Notes: generated by a model not told the origin, from the letters alone. A DNA stretch of 64,000 nt from JACOND01 sp051011135 (GCA_051011135.1 JBPCUO010000056.1:46866-110865), one strand, 5' to 3'. Numbered from the stretch's first letter, positions 26,670-35,423 are shown. Translations and numbers: made by a program.

Positions 26670-27174
26670 AGCTTTCCAATTCTGTTAAATTATCAGGAAC
26701 TTTATTTTTTGTTATAGAGCGAACATAATGAACCAAAGCCCATCGATCTACTTTTGGTAAATGCTTAAAAGAAACCATCGAGCCACCTGGGATTCCTTTT
26801 TGTAAGGTTATAAACAATGCTTTAGAAGAGCCTCCTCTTTTCCAACGACCTTCTACAAGATTTCTAGGAGGGGGAATTAACCCTGGAGTTCCATTGCCTA
26901 AGCCTTTATCTCCATGGCATAAAGCACACTGAGCTTTATAGATTTTAGATCCATAATTCACCAAGCTTTCTGCTTGAACCCAAGGCTTTTCTTGTTCTTG
27001 TTCCGTCAACGCTTCAATGGCTGGATTTGCTGCTTGAGAAGATGTAGAAATTTCTGATAATTCCACAGTATTATTAATCAAAAGATAATACATAGCCCAA
27101 ATGGAACTAAACGCCATAGTTCCAAGGAAAAAATAAAAACCAATTTTGTTATAAGAGTTGTCTTTTGATTTCAT
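26650..27174 (-). CDS. membrane-anchored class I cytochrome c
   Basis: Electron carrier likely feeding the caa3 oxidase. One N-terminal membrane anchor (about residues 12-34), a linker, then a cytochrome c domain with the heme motif CALCH (Cys83, Cys86, His87) and GDKGLGNG, and the probable axial Met in GGSMVSFKHL. 174 residues. First gene of the oxidase operon; its ATG directly follows a two-codon ORF (ATG TTC TGA) that owns the nearest AGGAG. The gene also resembles the c-type subunits found in alternative complex III gene sets, but no other ACIII gene is near. Confidence 0.9.
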   Translation of the reverse strand: MKSKDNSYNKIGFYFFLGTMAFSSIWAMYYLLINNTVELSEISTSSQAANPAIEALTEQEQEKPWVQAESLVNYGSKIYKAQCALCHGDKGLGNGTPGLIPPPRNLVEGRWKRGGSSKALFITLQKGIPGGSMVSFKHLPKVDRWALVHYVRSITKNKVPDNLTELESFGQKAL

Positions 27175-27183
27175 TCAGAACAT
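27175..27183 (-). promoter_or_regulatory. two-codon mini-ORF abutting the cytochrome c start
   Basis: On the minus strand AGGAG (27190-27194) is followed after 6 nt by ATG TTC TGA and then immediately by the cytochrome c ATG, all in one frame. The best ribosome site therefore belongs to the mini-ORF. It may serve re-initiation or simply mark the true loading site. Confidence 0.4.
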
Positions 27184-27290
27184 CAATAACTCCTAGGTGC
27201 TTTCAGGTCAAGCTTTTGATATTAAGACTTTTGTCGTAAAACGAAAAACTTTTACATCCTAGTAAAACTTAAACATATACAATAAATTTA

Positions 27291-27635
27291 ATGCTTCTAA
27301 AAAGGTTTTTCTGGGTGGTATTTTTGTTAGGCTGCACTCATTTGGATGAAAAAATCAATCGCCTTCCTTATTACACATCTAAATCAAAAGTTATCGATCA
27401 ATTAGGAAGCCCCTTTAAAATTAAAAGAATCAGAGGTTTAGATCATTGGATTTATAAATTCAAAAGAAAAGGAAAAGAGTATACAAAAACAGTTATTTTT
27501 AAAGAAGGGCATTTTTTAAAAAGTGGGAAAAATACTCCTTATCCTGATCGCTTTTTATTATTAGAAGAATCTGAAAATTTAGAAGAATATAAAGAAGCGA
27601 TTGATTTTATAAAGAAAAATCAAAAATCTCATTAA
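27291..27635 (+). CDS. small BamE/SmpA-like lipoprotein
   Basis: 114 residues with a lipoprotein signal (MLLKRFFWVVFLLGC, acylated Cys15). The mature part, KSKVIDQLGSPFKIKRI, DHWIYKFKRKGKEY and TVIFKEGHF, follows the pattern of the SmpA/OmlA (BamE) fold: a helix with LGxP, then strands with WxYxF and a final F-x-x-G. It could be a BamE-type accessory of outer-membrane protein assembly, but the similarity is judged by eye. Divergent from the oxidase operon (116-nt gap) and overlapping the convergent zinc-ribbon gene by 4 nt. Confidence 0.7.
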   Translation: MLLKRFFWVVFLLGCTHLDEKINRLPYYTSKSKVIDQLGSPFKIKRIRGLDHWIYKFKRKGKEYTKTVIFKEGHFLKSGKNTPYPDRFLLLEESENLEEYKEAIDFIKKNQKSH

Positions 27636-28384
27636 GTTTTATCTACAATTAATTTTTGTTCCCAGAAAATTTTAACTGGTAGTCCCATAAGAGATTTTAC
27701 AATAACGAAGACTTTAACAGGGGATATTTCATCTAGTTTTAAAACTCCATTTTTTATTTTTAAATCATTTTTTTCAGAATCTAATTGAAGCAAATCGTCC
27801 GATAAAATACTGCTTACTTTTGCGCGAATATCTTCTGAATCAATTTCACTTAATGTAAGATTGTAATAAAAAACTCCCTCTTCTCCCAGGCCTGATTCAT
27901 TTCCATAATTTGTAACTTCAGAAAAATCTTCCAAAGATTCTGCTGCCTCTCCTGAGGGAGGATCTAAATTCAAGCGAGCCTCTTCCTTTAGTGGAGGATC
28001 TAAACTTGGCTCTTCCTGCCGCGCTTGTTCCAAATTTTCATCTTCTGAAGTTTCTAAAGATTCCATCTCAGGCTCTTCTTGAGGAGCTTCAGCTTCTTCT
28101 TCCTGAAAAACAGCTTCTTCTTGAGGAGCCTCAACTTCTTCTTGCGGAGCCTCAGGCTCTTCCACTTGTTGTTCAACTGATAATTCAGGGACTTCTGTAA
28201 GTTCAAGCTTGTCTTCTTCTTCCTCTAGATTCTTATTTTTTTTTAAAGAATTTTCTACTAGAACCTTGCATGCTCCCTTTTGAAAAAAAAGACTGGAATG
28301 ACAATTTTGACAATCATAATAAAAATCTTTTTCCAGATTTTCAGAAGAGATTTCTAAATTTTCATTACAAACGGGACATTGCAT
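27632..28384 (-). CDS. zinc-ribbon protein with acidic PQEE-repeat linker
   Basis: Not assignable to a named family. 250 residues in three parts: an N-terminal zinc ribbon (residues 1-45, CPVC ... CQNC), an acidic, proline-rich linker with repeats of the type EAPQEE (about 60-150), and a C-terminal alpha/beta domain of about 80 residues (GVFYYNLTLSEIDSEDIRAKV ... VKVFVIVKSLMG). No signal peptide or membrane segment, so cytoplasmic. It begins 1 nt after the secA stop, so the two are cotranscribed. The zinc ribbon resembles MJ0042-type modules, which is a weak clue. Confidence 0.7.
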   Translation of the reverse strand: MQCPVCNENLEISSENLEKDFYYDCQNCHSSLFFQKGACKVLVENSLKKNKNLEEEEDKLELTEVPELSVEQQVEEPEAPQEEVEAPQEEAVFQEEEAEAPQEEPEMESLETSEDENLEQARQEEPSLDPPLKEEARLNLDPPSGEAAESLEDFSEVTNYGNESGLGEEGVFYYNLTLSEIDSEDIRAKVSSILSDDLLQLDSEKNDLKIKNGVLKLDEISPVKVFVIVKSLMGLPVKIFWEQKLIVDKT

Positions 28385-28385
28385 A

Positions 28386-31031
28386 TTAAATCTTTATTCT
28401 CGTTTTTTTAGAACGCGCTTTTTGCCGGCGTCTTTGTTCTCGATTTAAAGAAGATTCACCATCATCTTGATGTCTTTGCATATTTTCATTGGAAGAAAAA
28501 TCAAAATTTTGTTTTTCCTCTTCATTATAAATTAAAGTTTCTGCGTCTTGATTTTGTCTTTCAAATTTAGAATCCGTATTCATTTGAATTTTAAAGAAAT
28601 TTTCAACAACCTCATTAGAAACTGCAGAATTAACAAACTCAAACATATTAAAAGTTTCTTTTTTATATTCTATCAAAGGATCTTTTTGAGCAAAAGATCT
28701 TAGATTAATTCCTTCTCTCAAATGATCTACATTTTCTAAATGCTCTCTCCAACGAGCGTCTATCGTCTGTAATAACAAAAACTGAATCAAAGGTTCAAAA
28801 TGCTCTTTAAGTTCTTCTTTCTTTTGTGCAAATTTATTTTTTACACAATTTTTTACATCATGATTTAATTGGTCTAAATTTATTTTTTCTAAAGAAGGAA
28901 ATTTTATATCTTCATTAAAAGTATTTTTTAAAAAAGCTTCCAATCCTTCTATGTTCCATTGTTCCTTTCTTTTGTCTTCTCCAGCAAAATTATCTAATTT
29001 TTCAGAAATCACATCTCCTAAACGATCTAAAAAAATCCTCTCTAATTTTCCACCCTGCATAATTTCTTTACGAAGTTTATAAATGGCTGTTCTTTGTTGA
29101 TTCATAACATTGTCATACTCTAATAAATGCTTTCTAATTTCAAAATTATGACCTTCTACTTTTTTCTGAGCATTCGCAATAGCGCGAGTTAATAAACGAT
29201 CTGTGATAGGAGTATCTTCATCCATTCTTAAAGTGGACATCATTTTTTTCATTCTATCTCCGCCAAAGATTCTCATAAGATCATCTTCCAAAGATAAATA
29301 AAATTTAGAATCCCCCGGATCACCTTGACGACCGGAGCGACCTCTTAACTGGTTGTCAATTCTTCGAGATTCATGTCTTTCGGTTCCTATAATGAAAAGC
29401 CCGCCAGCTTGAATAACTTCTTCTCTTTCTTTGGCGCATAAATCTTTAAATTTATTGAGCCTTTCTTGATAAGAAGCATCCGGTTCATCTTTTTGTTTTT
29501 TTCCTGCTAAAAATTCAGGATTTCCACCTAGAATAATATCTGTTCCTCGACCTGCCATATTAGTCGCTATAGTAATAGCGCCTTTTCTTCCCGCTTGAGC
29601 AACAATCTCTGCTTCTTTGTCATGGTGTTTAGCATTTAAAACTTTATGGGGAATTTGATCTTGATGAAGATATTGGGAAATTTTTTCGGACTTTTGTATA
29701 CTCACTGTACCTACTAATACGGGTTGATGTTTCTTATGAAGGACTTTAATAGCTTCTACAATTTTTTTAATTTTTATGTCTTCTGTTTTGTAAATCTCGT
29801 CATTGCTATCTATTCGACAAATAGGCTTGTTAGTAGGTATAACTTTGACCTCTAAACTATAAATCTTTTTAAATTCTTCAGCTTCTGTTTCCGCAGTTCC
29901 TGTCATTCCTGATAATTTATTATACATTCTAAAGTAATTTTGAAAAGTAATTGTAGAAAGAGTTTGATTTTCAGATTTTACTTTAACACCTTCTTTAACT
30001 TCTATCGCTTGATGCAAGCCTTCACTCCAACGCCTTCCTGGCATAAGTCGACCTGTAAATTCATCGACAATAACAATTTCATCTTTTTGAATCATATAGT
30101 CTATATCTTTTTTATAAAGATGATGGGCCTTTAAAGATTGATAAATATTATGTAAGTATTCAATATTATTAATGTCATAAAGATTTTCTATTTGTAAAAG
30201 ACTTTCTGCTTTTGCATTTCCCTCTTCTGTAAGAGAAACCGTTTTTGTTTTTTCCTCTATGATAAAATGAACTTCTGGTTTTAAATGAGAAATGTTTTTT
30301 TTCACTTCATAGTATTTATCTGTAGATCGATCTTTGGGACCTGAAATAATAAGAGGAGTTCTCGCTTCATCTATAAGAATAGAATCACATTCATCGACAA
30401 TAGCAAAATTTAATTCTTTTTGAACACAAGAAGACAGGGAATATTTCATATTGTCTCTTAAGTAGTCAAAACCAAATTCATTATTGGTTCCATAAGTCAC
30501 ATCAGCTCTATAAGCCAGTTGCCTTAGATCATCGTCTAAATCATGTGTCACAGCTCCTGTTGTTAAACCTAGAAAATGGTAGACCTGCCCCATCCACTCT
30601 CGATCTCTTTGAGCTAAATAATCATTCACAGTTACAATATGAGCACCTTTGCCCGACAGAGCATTTAAATAGGTCGGCAGCGTAGCCACTAAAGTTTTTC
30701 CCTCTCCTGTTTTCATTTCAGCAATTTCGCCTCGATGAAGAACAATTCCTCCTACCAGCTGCACATCATAATGTCTCATTCCTAAAATTCTTTTAGAAGC
30801 TTCTCTACAAACAGCAAAAGCTTCAGGAAGCAAATCATCTAAAGAACGACCTTTTTCTATTTGCTCTTTAAAATAAGGGGTTTTGCTTTTTAACTCGTCG
30901 TTGCTTAATTCTGCAACCTTTGATTCTAAATCATTAATAGAGGCGACTAAGGGTTGTAAATCCCTGAGGTCACGATCATATTTTGTTCCAAAAACTCGTG
31001 TTAACATTTTAAACATAAGTAAGATTAACAT
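28386..31031 (-). CDS. secA: preprotein translocase ATPase SecA
   Basis: Motor of Sec protein export. The DEAD motor is complete: Walker A MKTGEGKTLVATLP near residue 110, YGTNNEFGFDYLRDN, Walker B DECDSILIDEARTPL, MTGTAETEAEEF, TNMAGRGTDI and QLRGRSGRQGD; preprotein cross-linking and helical scaffold domains follow. The C-terminus ends REQRRRQKARSKKTRIKI and lacks the CxCxSG zinc-binding (SEC-C) tail. 881 residues from ATG 31031; starts at 31016 or 31007 (MLTRVFGTKYDRDL) fit homologues as well, and none has a good Shine-Dalgarno sequence. Confidence 0.97.
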   Translation of the reverse strand: MLILLMFKMLTRVFGTKYDRDLRDLQPLVASINDLESKVAELSNDELKSKTPYFKEQIEKGRSLDDLLPEAFAVCREASKRILGMRHYDVQLVGGIVLHRGEIAEMKTGEGKTLVATLPTYLNALSGKGAHIVTVNDYLAQRDREWMGQVYHFLGLTTGAVTHDLDDDLRQLAYRADVTYGTNNEFGFDYLRDNMKYSLSSCVQKELNFAIVDECDSILIDEARTPLIISGPKDRSTDKYYEVKKNISHLKPEVHFIIEEKTKTVSLTEEGNAKAESLLQIENLYDINNIEYLHNIYQSLKAHHLYKKDIDYMIQKDEIVIVDEFTGRLMPGRRWSEGLHQAIEVKEGVKVKSENQTLSTITFQNYFRMYNKLSGMTGTAETEAEEFKKIYSLEVKVIPTNKPICRIDSNDEIYKTEDIKIKKIVEAIKVLHKKHQPVLVGTVSIQKSEKISQYLHQDQIPHKVLNAKHHDKEAEIVAQAGRKGAITIATNMAGRGTDIILGGNPEFLAGKKQKDEPDASYQERLNKFKDLCAKEREEVIQAGGLFIIGTERHESRRIDNQLRGRSGRQGDPGDSKFYLSLEDDLMRIFGGDRMKKMMSTLRMDEDTPITDRLLTRAIANAQKKVEGHNFEIRKHLLEYDNVMNQQRTAIYKLRKEIMQGGKLERIFLDRLGDVISEKLDNFAGEDKRKEQWNIEGLEAFLKNTFNEDIKFPSLEKINLDQLNHDVKNCVKNKFAQKKEELKEHFEPLIQFLLLQTIDARWREHLENVDHLREGINLRSFAQKDPLIEYKKETFNMFEFVNSAVSNEVVENFFKIQMNTDSKFERQNQDAETLIYNEEEKQNFDFSSNENMQRHQDDGESSLNREQRRRQKARSKKTRIKI

Positions 31032-31126
31032 AGGGGTTTTAGTTAAAGTTGTCCATAAATCTCTATGAAGTTTTTTAAATTTTATAAATTGAAAATAAGC
31101 CGCTAGGAATTTTGATCGAAACAGTT

Positions 31127-31591
31127 TTATTTATAGGCTTTTAATTGACGAATCCCTTCAAATAAAGCCACAGAAACTGCATTCGCTAAATTTAAACTTC
31201 TCACCTCTCCCACAAAAGGAATCAATAAACTTTGCTCTTGATACTGGGATAAAAGACTTGAATCTAATCCTTTTGTTTCTCTTCCAAAAACAAAAGTATC
31301 ACCTTGGCAAAAAGAAACATCATAGAGAATTTTTTTTCCTTTCGTTGAAAAAAACCAAGTTCGAGAAGTGATAGAATTTTCTTTTTCCCAAACAGGCCAA
31401 TTGTCATACTGTTTATAACTGAGATAAGGCCAGTAATCCAACCCAGCTCGTTTGAGTCTTTTATCAGAAATTTCAAAACCTAAAGGACCCACTAAATGCA
31501 ATTCACTTTGAGTTGCTACACATGTTCTTCCTATATTACCTGTATTAGAAGGTATTTCAGGTTGAACTAAAACGACTTTAAAATTTTTCAT
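31127..31591 (-). CDS. trmL: tRNA (cytidine/uridine-34 2'-O)-methyltransferase
   Basis: SPOUT methyltransferase modifying the wobble ribose of tRNA-Leu in characterised homologues. Motifs of the knotted SAM site: VLVQPEIPSNTGNIGRTC at the start, FVFGRETKGL near residue 95, IPFVGEVRSLNLANAVSVAL near the end. 154 residues, normal. It starts 2 nt after the upstream lipoprotein stop and lies 95 nt before secA. Confidence 0.95.
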   Translation of the reverse strand: MKNFKVVLVQPEIPSNTGNIGRTCVATQSELHLVGPLGFEISDKRLKRAGLDYWPYLSYKQYDNWPVWEKENSITSRTWFFSTKGKKILYDVSFCQGDTFVFGRETKGLDSSLLSQYQEQSLLIPFVGEVRSLNLANAVSVALFEGIRQLKAYK

Positions 31592-31593
31592 TC

Positions 31594-32223
31594 CTATTCC
31601 AAAGACAGTTGCTGTTGTTTTTTATATCCCTCTAAAGACAAAGTAAAAGTATTTTTTGGAAATTTTTTATAAAGTCTTTTTATTTTTTTGATCTCTACTT
31701 TTTCATTACGAGAGCTCATAAAATAAGCTTGTTTCCAACCTCTTTTGTTAAAAATCCATTCGATAGAAAAATCCTTCATTTGACATGTTTTTTTATTTTT
31801 AAAATCATGGCATACCCAATTCTCCAAGGGAGTCCCTTTTAAAAAAGCAAAAAACCAACGGGAAGGAATAGAGTCAAATTCTGGTAGAAAAACCTTGCTA
31901 TTAAACTTGCCTTTATAAAATTCTTTCTTTAAGGGAAGCTGCAAGGTTATCTGATCTTGATTTAAAACAAATCTTGATACAGTTCCTCGAAAAGGCACTA
32001 TAAAATCCACCCTTAATAGCCGATCCCCTCTGCTATAAATATAAGAAGTTATGGAAGATGTTTTTTGAGATTTTGATTCATAAGTCCATTGAATTACAAA
32101 AGCTTGATCCAGGGAGTTTGAATCGTATTTAAAGAGAGTTTGGCAACTTAATAAGCAGCTAACTGTAAAAAGCTTAAGGCAAAGATGCCAATTGTTTTTT
32201 AATTTGTGAGCGTTTTTTCTCAT
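31594..32223 (-). CDS. LolB-like outer-membrane lipoprotein (tentative)
   Basis: Lipoprotein with an acylation site in LLSC at residue 27 of the 209-residue reading from ATG 32223. The mature part is beta-rich (RLLRVDFIVPFRGTVSRFVLN, ITLQLPLKKEF, DFSIEWIFNKRGW), a pattern like the LolA/LolB and DUF4292 half-barrel; the family call is by eye only. No in-frame GTG or TTG lies downstream, so the first 50 nt must overlap the end of the TPR gene. The frame is open to 32262 but that would lengthen the overlap. Followed after 2 nt by trmL. Confidence 0.65.
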   Translation of the reverse strand: MRKNAHKLKNNWHLCLKLFTVSCLLSCQTLFKYDSNSLDQAFVIQWTYESKSQKTSSITSYIYSRGDRLLRVDFIVPFRGTVSRFVLNQDQITLQLPLKKEFYKGKFNSKVFLPEFDSIPSRWFFAFLKGTPLENWVCHDFKNKKTCQMKDFSIEWIFNKRGWKQAYFMSSRNEKVEIKKIKRLYKKFPKNTFTLSLEGYKKQQQLSLE

Positions 32224-33913
32224 TGGTTTCCAGTTTAAGAGCCTGCTTAAAGAAATACTCACATTTTTTATAATTTTTCAACTTATAATATGTTTGCCCA
32301 AGATGTTTCATAATAGAAACATCTTTTTTGTTATGAGAAAAAGCCTTTTTCAAATAAAATAAAGCCTTTGGGTAATTCTCCTTTTGAAATAAGACCCAAC
32401 CTAAAGTGTCTAAAAAATAACTCGAAGAAGGTTGTAAAGACATAGCCTGATAAGATAAAGCTTCTGCGTGATCTAAATTTTTCTTTTGGTTTGCGTAAAC
32501 ATAAGCCATAAAGTTCATAGCTTCTGAATGACTGGCATTTATTTCTAAAATTTTTTCCATATCTTTTAAAGCCTTTTCTTCTTGATTCACTTCTCTCAAA
32601 TAAACACCTCTTAAAAAAAGAAGATCTGTATTTTTAGTATGAAGATTTATGCCTTTTTCTAAAGCCATAAAAGCCCTTGCCTGCATCCCTTCTTCCCAAA
32701 GATATTGAGCATAAACCAAAAAAGGTTTTGGATCCTTGGATTGTTGAGAAGATAATGTGGTTTTCTTCAATAGATGAAGAGCTTTTTTGGTATCACCTTT
32801 TTCCTTCCATACTTGCCCTTGCTGCAATTGAGCCGCTAAAAAATAAGGACTTCCCTTTGTTACTTTTTGATACTGTTGTAAGGATTTATTCCAGTTTTTA
32901 TTTTCCCCATAAACAATTCCTAATAAATAATTATAGTAATGATTAGAGGGATGTTTCTTTATTAAATCTTGAAGAAAAGGTATCGTTTTATCATATTGAT
33001 TTTTTGATAATAAAAAAGCCGTTATAAAAAAATAATGAGTATCTTCTAAAGCGCTTAAATTTTGCAAATAGCGAAATTGCTTATAAGCACCCTCTTTTTG
33101 ATTTAAAAATAAAAAAACATCAAATAAAGCTTTTGAAATTTTTATAGAACTTTCTTCTTTTTGTTGATAAGCAAGTAGCAGTTGTTTTGCTTTTTTATAC
33201 TGATGAGAAGATATATAAAATTGAGATGCCTTTAAAATAAAATCTTCTTCCCTAAGATTTAAGTTTAATATCTGTTGAAAAATCCTATTTTGTCTTAAAG
33301 ATTTGAATCTATTATTATCAATATAAGCTTTCACTAATAAGGCTTCTCCTTTTTCCAAAGAAGTCTTTGCATTTTCCAAAGACTTTTCTAAAGCTTTCAA
33401 AGCACCTTCCCAATCGCGTTCCGCCAGGTAAAAACGAGCTTTTTGAAAGTTAATAGTAAAAGATTTTTTGTCATCTACATTTTTATAAGCTTTCAGTGCC
33501 TCTTGATTTAAATCTCTAAGAGAATAAAGATTTCCTAATTTCAAATAAAAATCTCTATGCTTGGTTTTTTGAGCTAAATCCTCATATTGCTTTATGGCTT
33601 CTGCCAGAAGATTTTCCTGCTCATAGATCCCTGCTAAACGAGATCTCAAATGCAAAGAGTTGGGAGCCAATAAACAAGCCTCTTTGAGGTAATCAATAGC
33701 AAGAACGGGCTGATGATTAAAATAGGCCATTTCTGCTCGAAGATATAAAGCATCGGCTTGAGTTTGATAATAATCCTGATCGATAACAGGAGAATTAGAC
33801 ACTTTTAAAAGATTAAGATTCTTGTTTTCAGATAAACTTTTTAAAGAAAAGCAAGAAAAAAATAAAAGAATAAAAACAAGTCTTTTCCTCCTATTTTGTA
33901 AATAAAATCTCAT
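32174..33913 (-). CDS. exported TPR-repeat protein
   Basis: 579 residues. Signal peptide at residues 1-28 (RRKRLVFILLFFSCFSLKSLS), then at least ten tetratricopeptide repeats through to the C-terminus, for example ADALYLRAEMAYFNHQPVLA, DFYLKLGNLYSLRDLNQEAL and SYFLDTLGWVLFQKENYPKA, the last being a well-conserved TPR seen in envelope proteins. Likely a periplasmic or outer-membrane-associated scaffold. It overlaps the following lipoprotein gene by 50 nt, so the two are translationally coupled and probably act together at the outer membrane (inference). No partner is identified. Confidence 0.85.
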   Translation of the reverse strand: MRFYLQNRRKRLVFILLFFSCFSLKSLSENKNLNLLKVSNSPVIDQDYYQTQADALYLRAEMAYFNHQPVLAIDYLKEACLLAPNSLHLRSRLAGIYEQENLLAEAIKQYEDLAQKTKHRDFYLKLGNLYSLRDLNQEALKAYKNVDDKKSFTINFQKARFYLAERDWEGALKALEKSLENAKTSLEKGEALLVKAYIDNNRFKSLRQNRIFQQILNLNLREEDFILKASQFYISSHQYKKAKQLLLAYQQKEESSIKISKALFDVFLFLNQKEGAYKQFRYLQNLSALEDTHYFFITAFLLSKNQYDKTIPFLQDLIKKHPSNHYYNYLLGIVYGENKNWNKSLQQYQKVTKGSPYFLAAQLQQGQVWKEKGDTKKALHLLKKTTLSSQQSKDPKPFLVYAQYLWEEGMQARAFMALEKGINLHTKNTDLLFLRGVYLREVNQEEKALKDMEKILEINASHSEAMNFMAYVYANQKKNLDHAEALSYQAMSLQPSSSYFLDTLGWVLFQKENYPKALFYLKKAFSHNKKDVSIMKHLGQTYYKLKNYKKCEYFFKQALKLETNEKKRSQIKKQLASLP

Positions 33914-34050
33914 ACCTAATTTTTCGGACTTTAAGAATAGAATCTTAAATATTTAAGTATGAAAAACTCTTAAGAAATGCATTTGATGTTTAAAAAATAA
34001 TCATTATCTTATTTATGAAGAATCTCTTTCATATTCCTGATATTTTAGCA

Positions 34051-34080
34051 TTGACAGATTTTTTAAACTTAGAATATACA
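34051..34080 (+). promoter_or_regulatory. sigma70-type promoter for the PhaR-like gene
   Basis: TTGACA (34051-34056), an 18-bp spacer and TATACA (34075-34080). A leader of about 70 nt would follow before the GTG start at 34156. The consensus -35 is rare in this AT-rich window, which supports the call. Confidence 0.6.
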
Positions 34081-34155
34081 AAACTAAGGGACTGGAATAC
34101 TATAGGATGAGTTTCAAAATACTGGCATTAAGCCTTAACTTCAAAAGGAGATAAA

Positions 34156-34686
34156 GTGGATCGCAAAACATTTCAAACTAATCAAGAAAGCAAGAGTAAT
34201 CGTCCAAAAATCATTAAAAAATATGGAAATAGAAAATTGTATGATACGGAAAAAAGCTCTTATGTCGTATTAAAAGATATTGAAAAGATGATACGAAATG
34301 AAGAAGAAATTCGTGTTATTGATAATGAAACTCAAGACGATATTACAATCCCAACTTTAACTCAGATTATTTTTGGAGCTGAAAAAAAATCTAATGTCTC
34401 TGCTCCTTTAGATATATTAAAATCTATTATCAAAGAAGGAGATGGAGGCTTTTCTTCCTTTTTATCAAAACTTGGTCTCTTTAAAGCTGAAAATAATTTA
34501 AAACCTTCTGAAAAAAGTGATTCTATAAAAGAAGCTCTAGGAACATCTAAGAAAAAAAGATCTGGATTCTCTTCAGAAAATGTAGAAGAGAAATTAGCAA
34601 GTCTTATCACTTCTGATGAAACAAGAGTCTCTAGTTCAGACAGTGTTATTCCTCATTTACCAGGCAGTGGTCTTAATAACGAATAA
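34156..34686 (+). CDS. PhaR-like polyhydroxyalkanoate/PHB accumulation regulator
   Basis: 176 residues. Residues about 15-75 form the PHB/PHA accumulation regulator DNA-binding domain: IIKKYGNRKLYDTEKSSYVVL, then ITIPTLTQIIFGAE. In PHA producers this domain represses phasin and polymer genes. The C-terminal half is low-complexity (Ser/Lys/Glu) and unlike phasin-binding tails. No PHA synthase or phasin gene is in the window, and the domain occurs in many non-PHA bacteria, so the target is open. GTG start with AAAGGAG 5 nt upstream; own promoter. Monocistronic. Confidence 0.85.
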   Translation: MDRKTFQTNQESKSNRPKIIKKYGNRKLYDTEKSSYVVLKDIEKMIRNEEEIRVIDNETQDDITIPTLTQIIFGAEKKSNVSAPLDILKSIIKEGDGGFSSFLSKLGLFKAENNLKPSEKSDSIKEALGTSKKKRSGFSSENVEEKLASLITSDETRVSSSDSVIPHLPGSGLNNE

Positions 34687-34921
34687 AAGAACTCTTAGAG
34701 AACATATATGTATCTATAAATAAGATCTCTTAATTTATAGACTTCAATAAAATTAGAAGCTCGCCTGGAGTTATTAAGAGCATGTTTATCATAATTAAAA
34801 GTATAATTTTTACAATAATATAGACGATTTAAAACCCCATTTATTTTAAAATCTAAAATACTTTACTATATAGCTAAGTTAGTATAAAAAAATGTAGAAA
34901 AATAAAACCAAGGAGAAAATT

Positions 34922-35368
34922 ATGTTACATACATTACTCTTATCAACACTTTCGTTATCTATATTTTCGTTATCTATTGTTTCACAACAGGACAATTCTT
35001 TAATGCATGTTTCTTATGAAGGAGATTCAAAAGCTGTACAAGTATTAGTAGATTCTGGAGCGGATGTGAATGCAAGAAATGATGTAGGACAAACCGCTTT
35101 AATGTTTGCTTCTTATGAAGGACATTCAGAAACTGTAAAAGTATTAGTTAAAGCCGGAGCGGATGTGAATGTAATAAACATACTTGGAGGCACCGCTTTA
35201 ATGTTTGCTTCTTATAACGGAAATTCAGAAGCTGTAAAAGTATTAGTAGATGCTGGAGCTTATGTGAATGCAAGAGATGAAAAAGGACAAACCGCTTTAG
35301 TGTTTGCTTCTTATAAAGGACATTCAGAAGCTGTACAATTATTACGCGATGCTGGAGCGACTAAGTAA
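34922..35368 (+). CDS. exported ankyrin-repeat protein
   Basis: 148 residues: a signal peptide (MLHTLLLSTLSLSIFSLSIVS) followed by four 33-residue ankyrin repeats of the form ALMFASYEGHSETVKVLVKA and GADVNARNDVGQT, ending within the fourth. The repeats are nearly identical at DNA level. A strong Shine-Dalgarno sequence (AAGGAG, 6 nt before the ATG) and a strong downstream hairpin make this a complete single-gene unit. Small exported ankyrin proteins may act in the periplasm or outside the cell; no partner is known. It lies between the PhaR-like gene and a tRNA-Ser. Confidence 0.88.
   Translation: MLHTLLLSTLSLSIFSLSIVSQQDNSLMHVSYEGDSKAVQVLVDSGADVNARNDVGQTALMFASYEGHSETVKVLVKAGADVNVINILGGTALMFASYNGNSEAVKVLVDAGAYVNARDEKGQTALVFASYKGHSEAVQLLRDAGATK
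35011..35368 (+). repeat. 99-bp tandem repeats encoding ankyrin units
   Basis: The string TTCTTAT and its surroundings recur at 35011, 35110, 35209 and 35308, exactly 99 bp apart, with long shared blocks such as GCTTCTTATGAAGGACATTC. The identity between units at nucleotide level indicates recent duplication or gene conversion. Confidence 0.85.
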
Positions 35369-35390
35369 TAGAAAAAAAATTAACTCATTT

Positions 35391-35423
35391 AAAAGGCAGT
35401 TCCTATAGGAACTGCCTTTTTTT
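35391..35423 (+). terminator. intrinsic terminator of the ankyrin gene
   Basis: Perfect 13-bp stem (AAAAGGCAGTTCC), loop TATA, then the complementary arm followed by a run of seven Ts. It ends the ankyrin transcript and also lies downstream of the convergent tRNA-Ser. Confidence 0.9.

Noticed and set aside
27991..28200. Plus-strand frame of 69 codons rich in Leu and Gln
   Set aside because: Antisense of the PQEE repeat linker in the zinc-ribbon protein gene.
35011..35368. Possible CRISPR-like array because of regular 99-bp spacing
   Set aside because: The repeats are contiguous, in frame and encode ankyrin units; there are no unique spacers and no cas genes.
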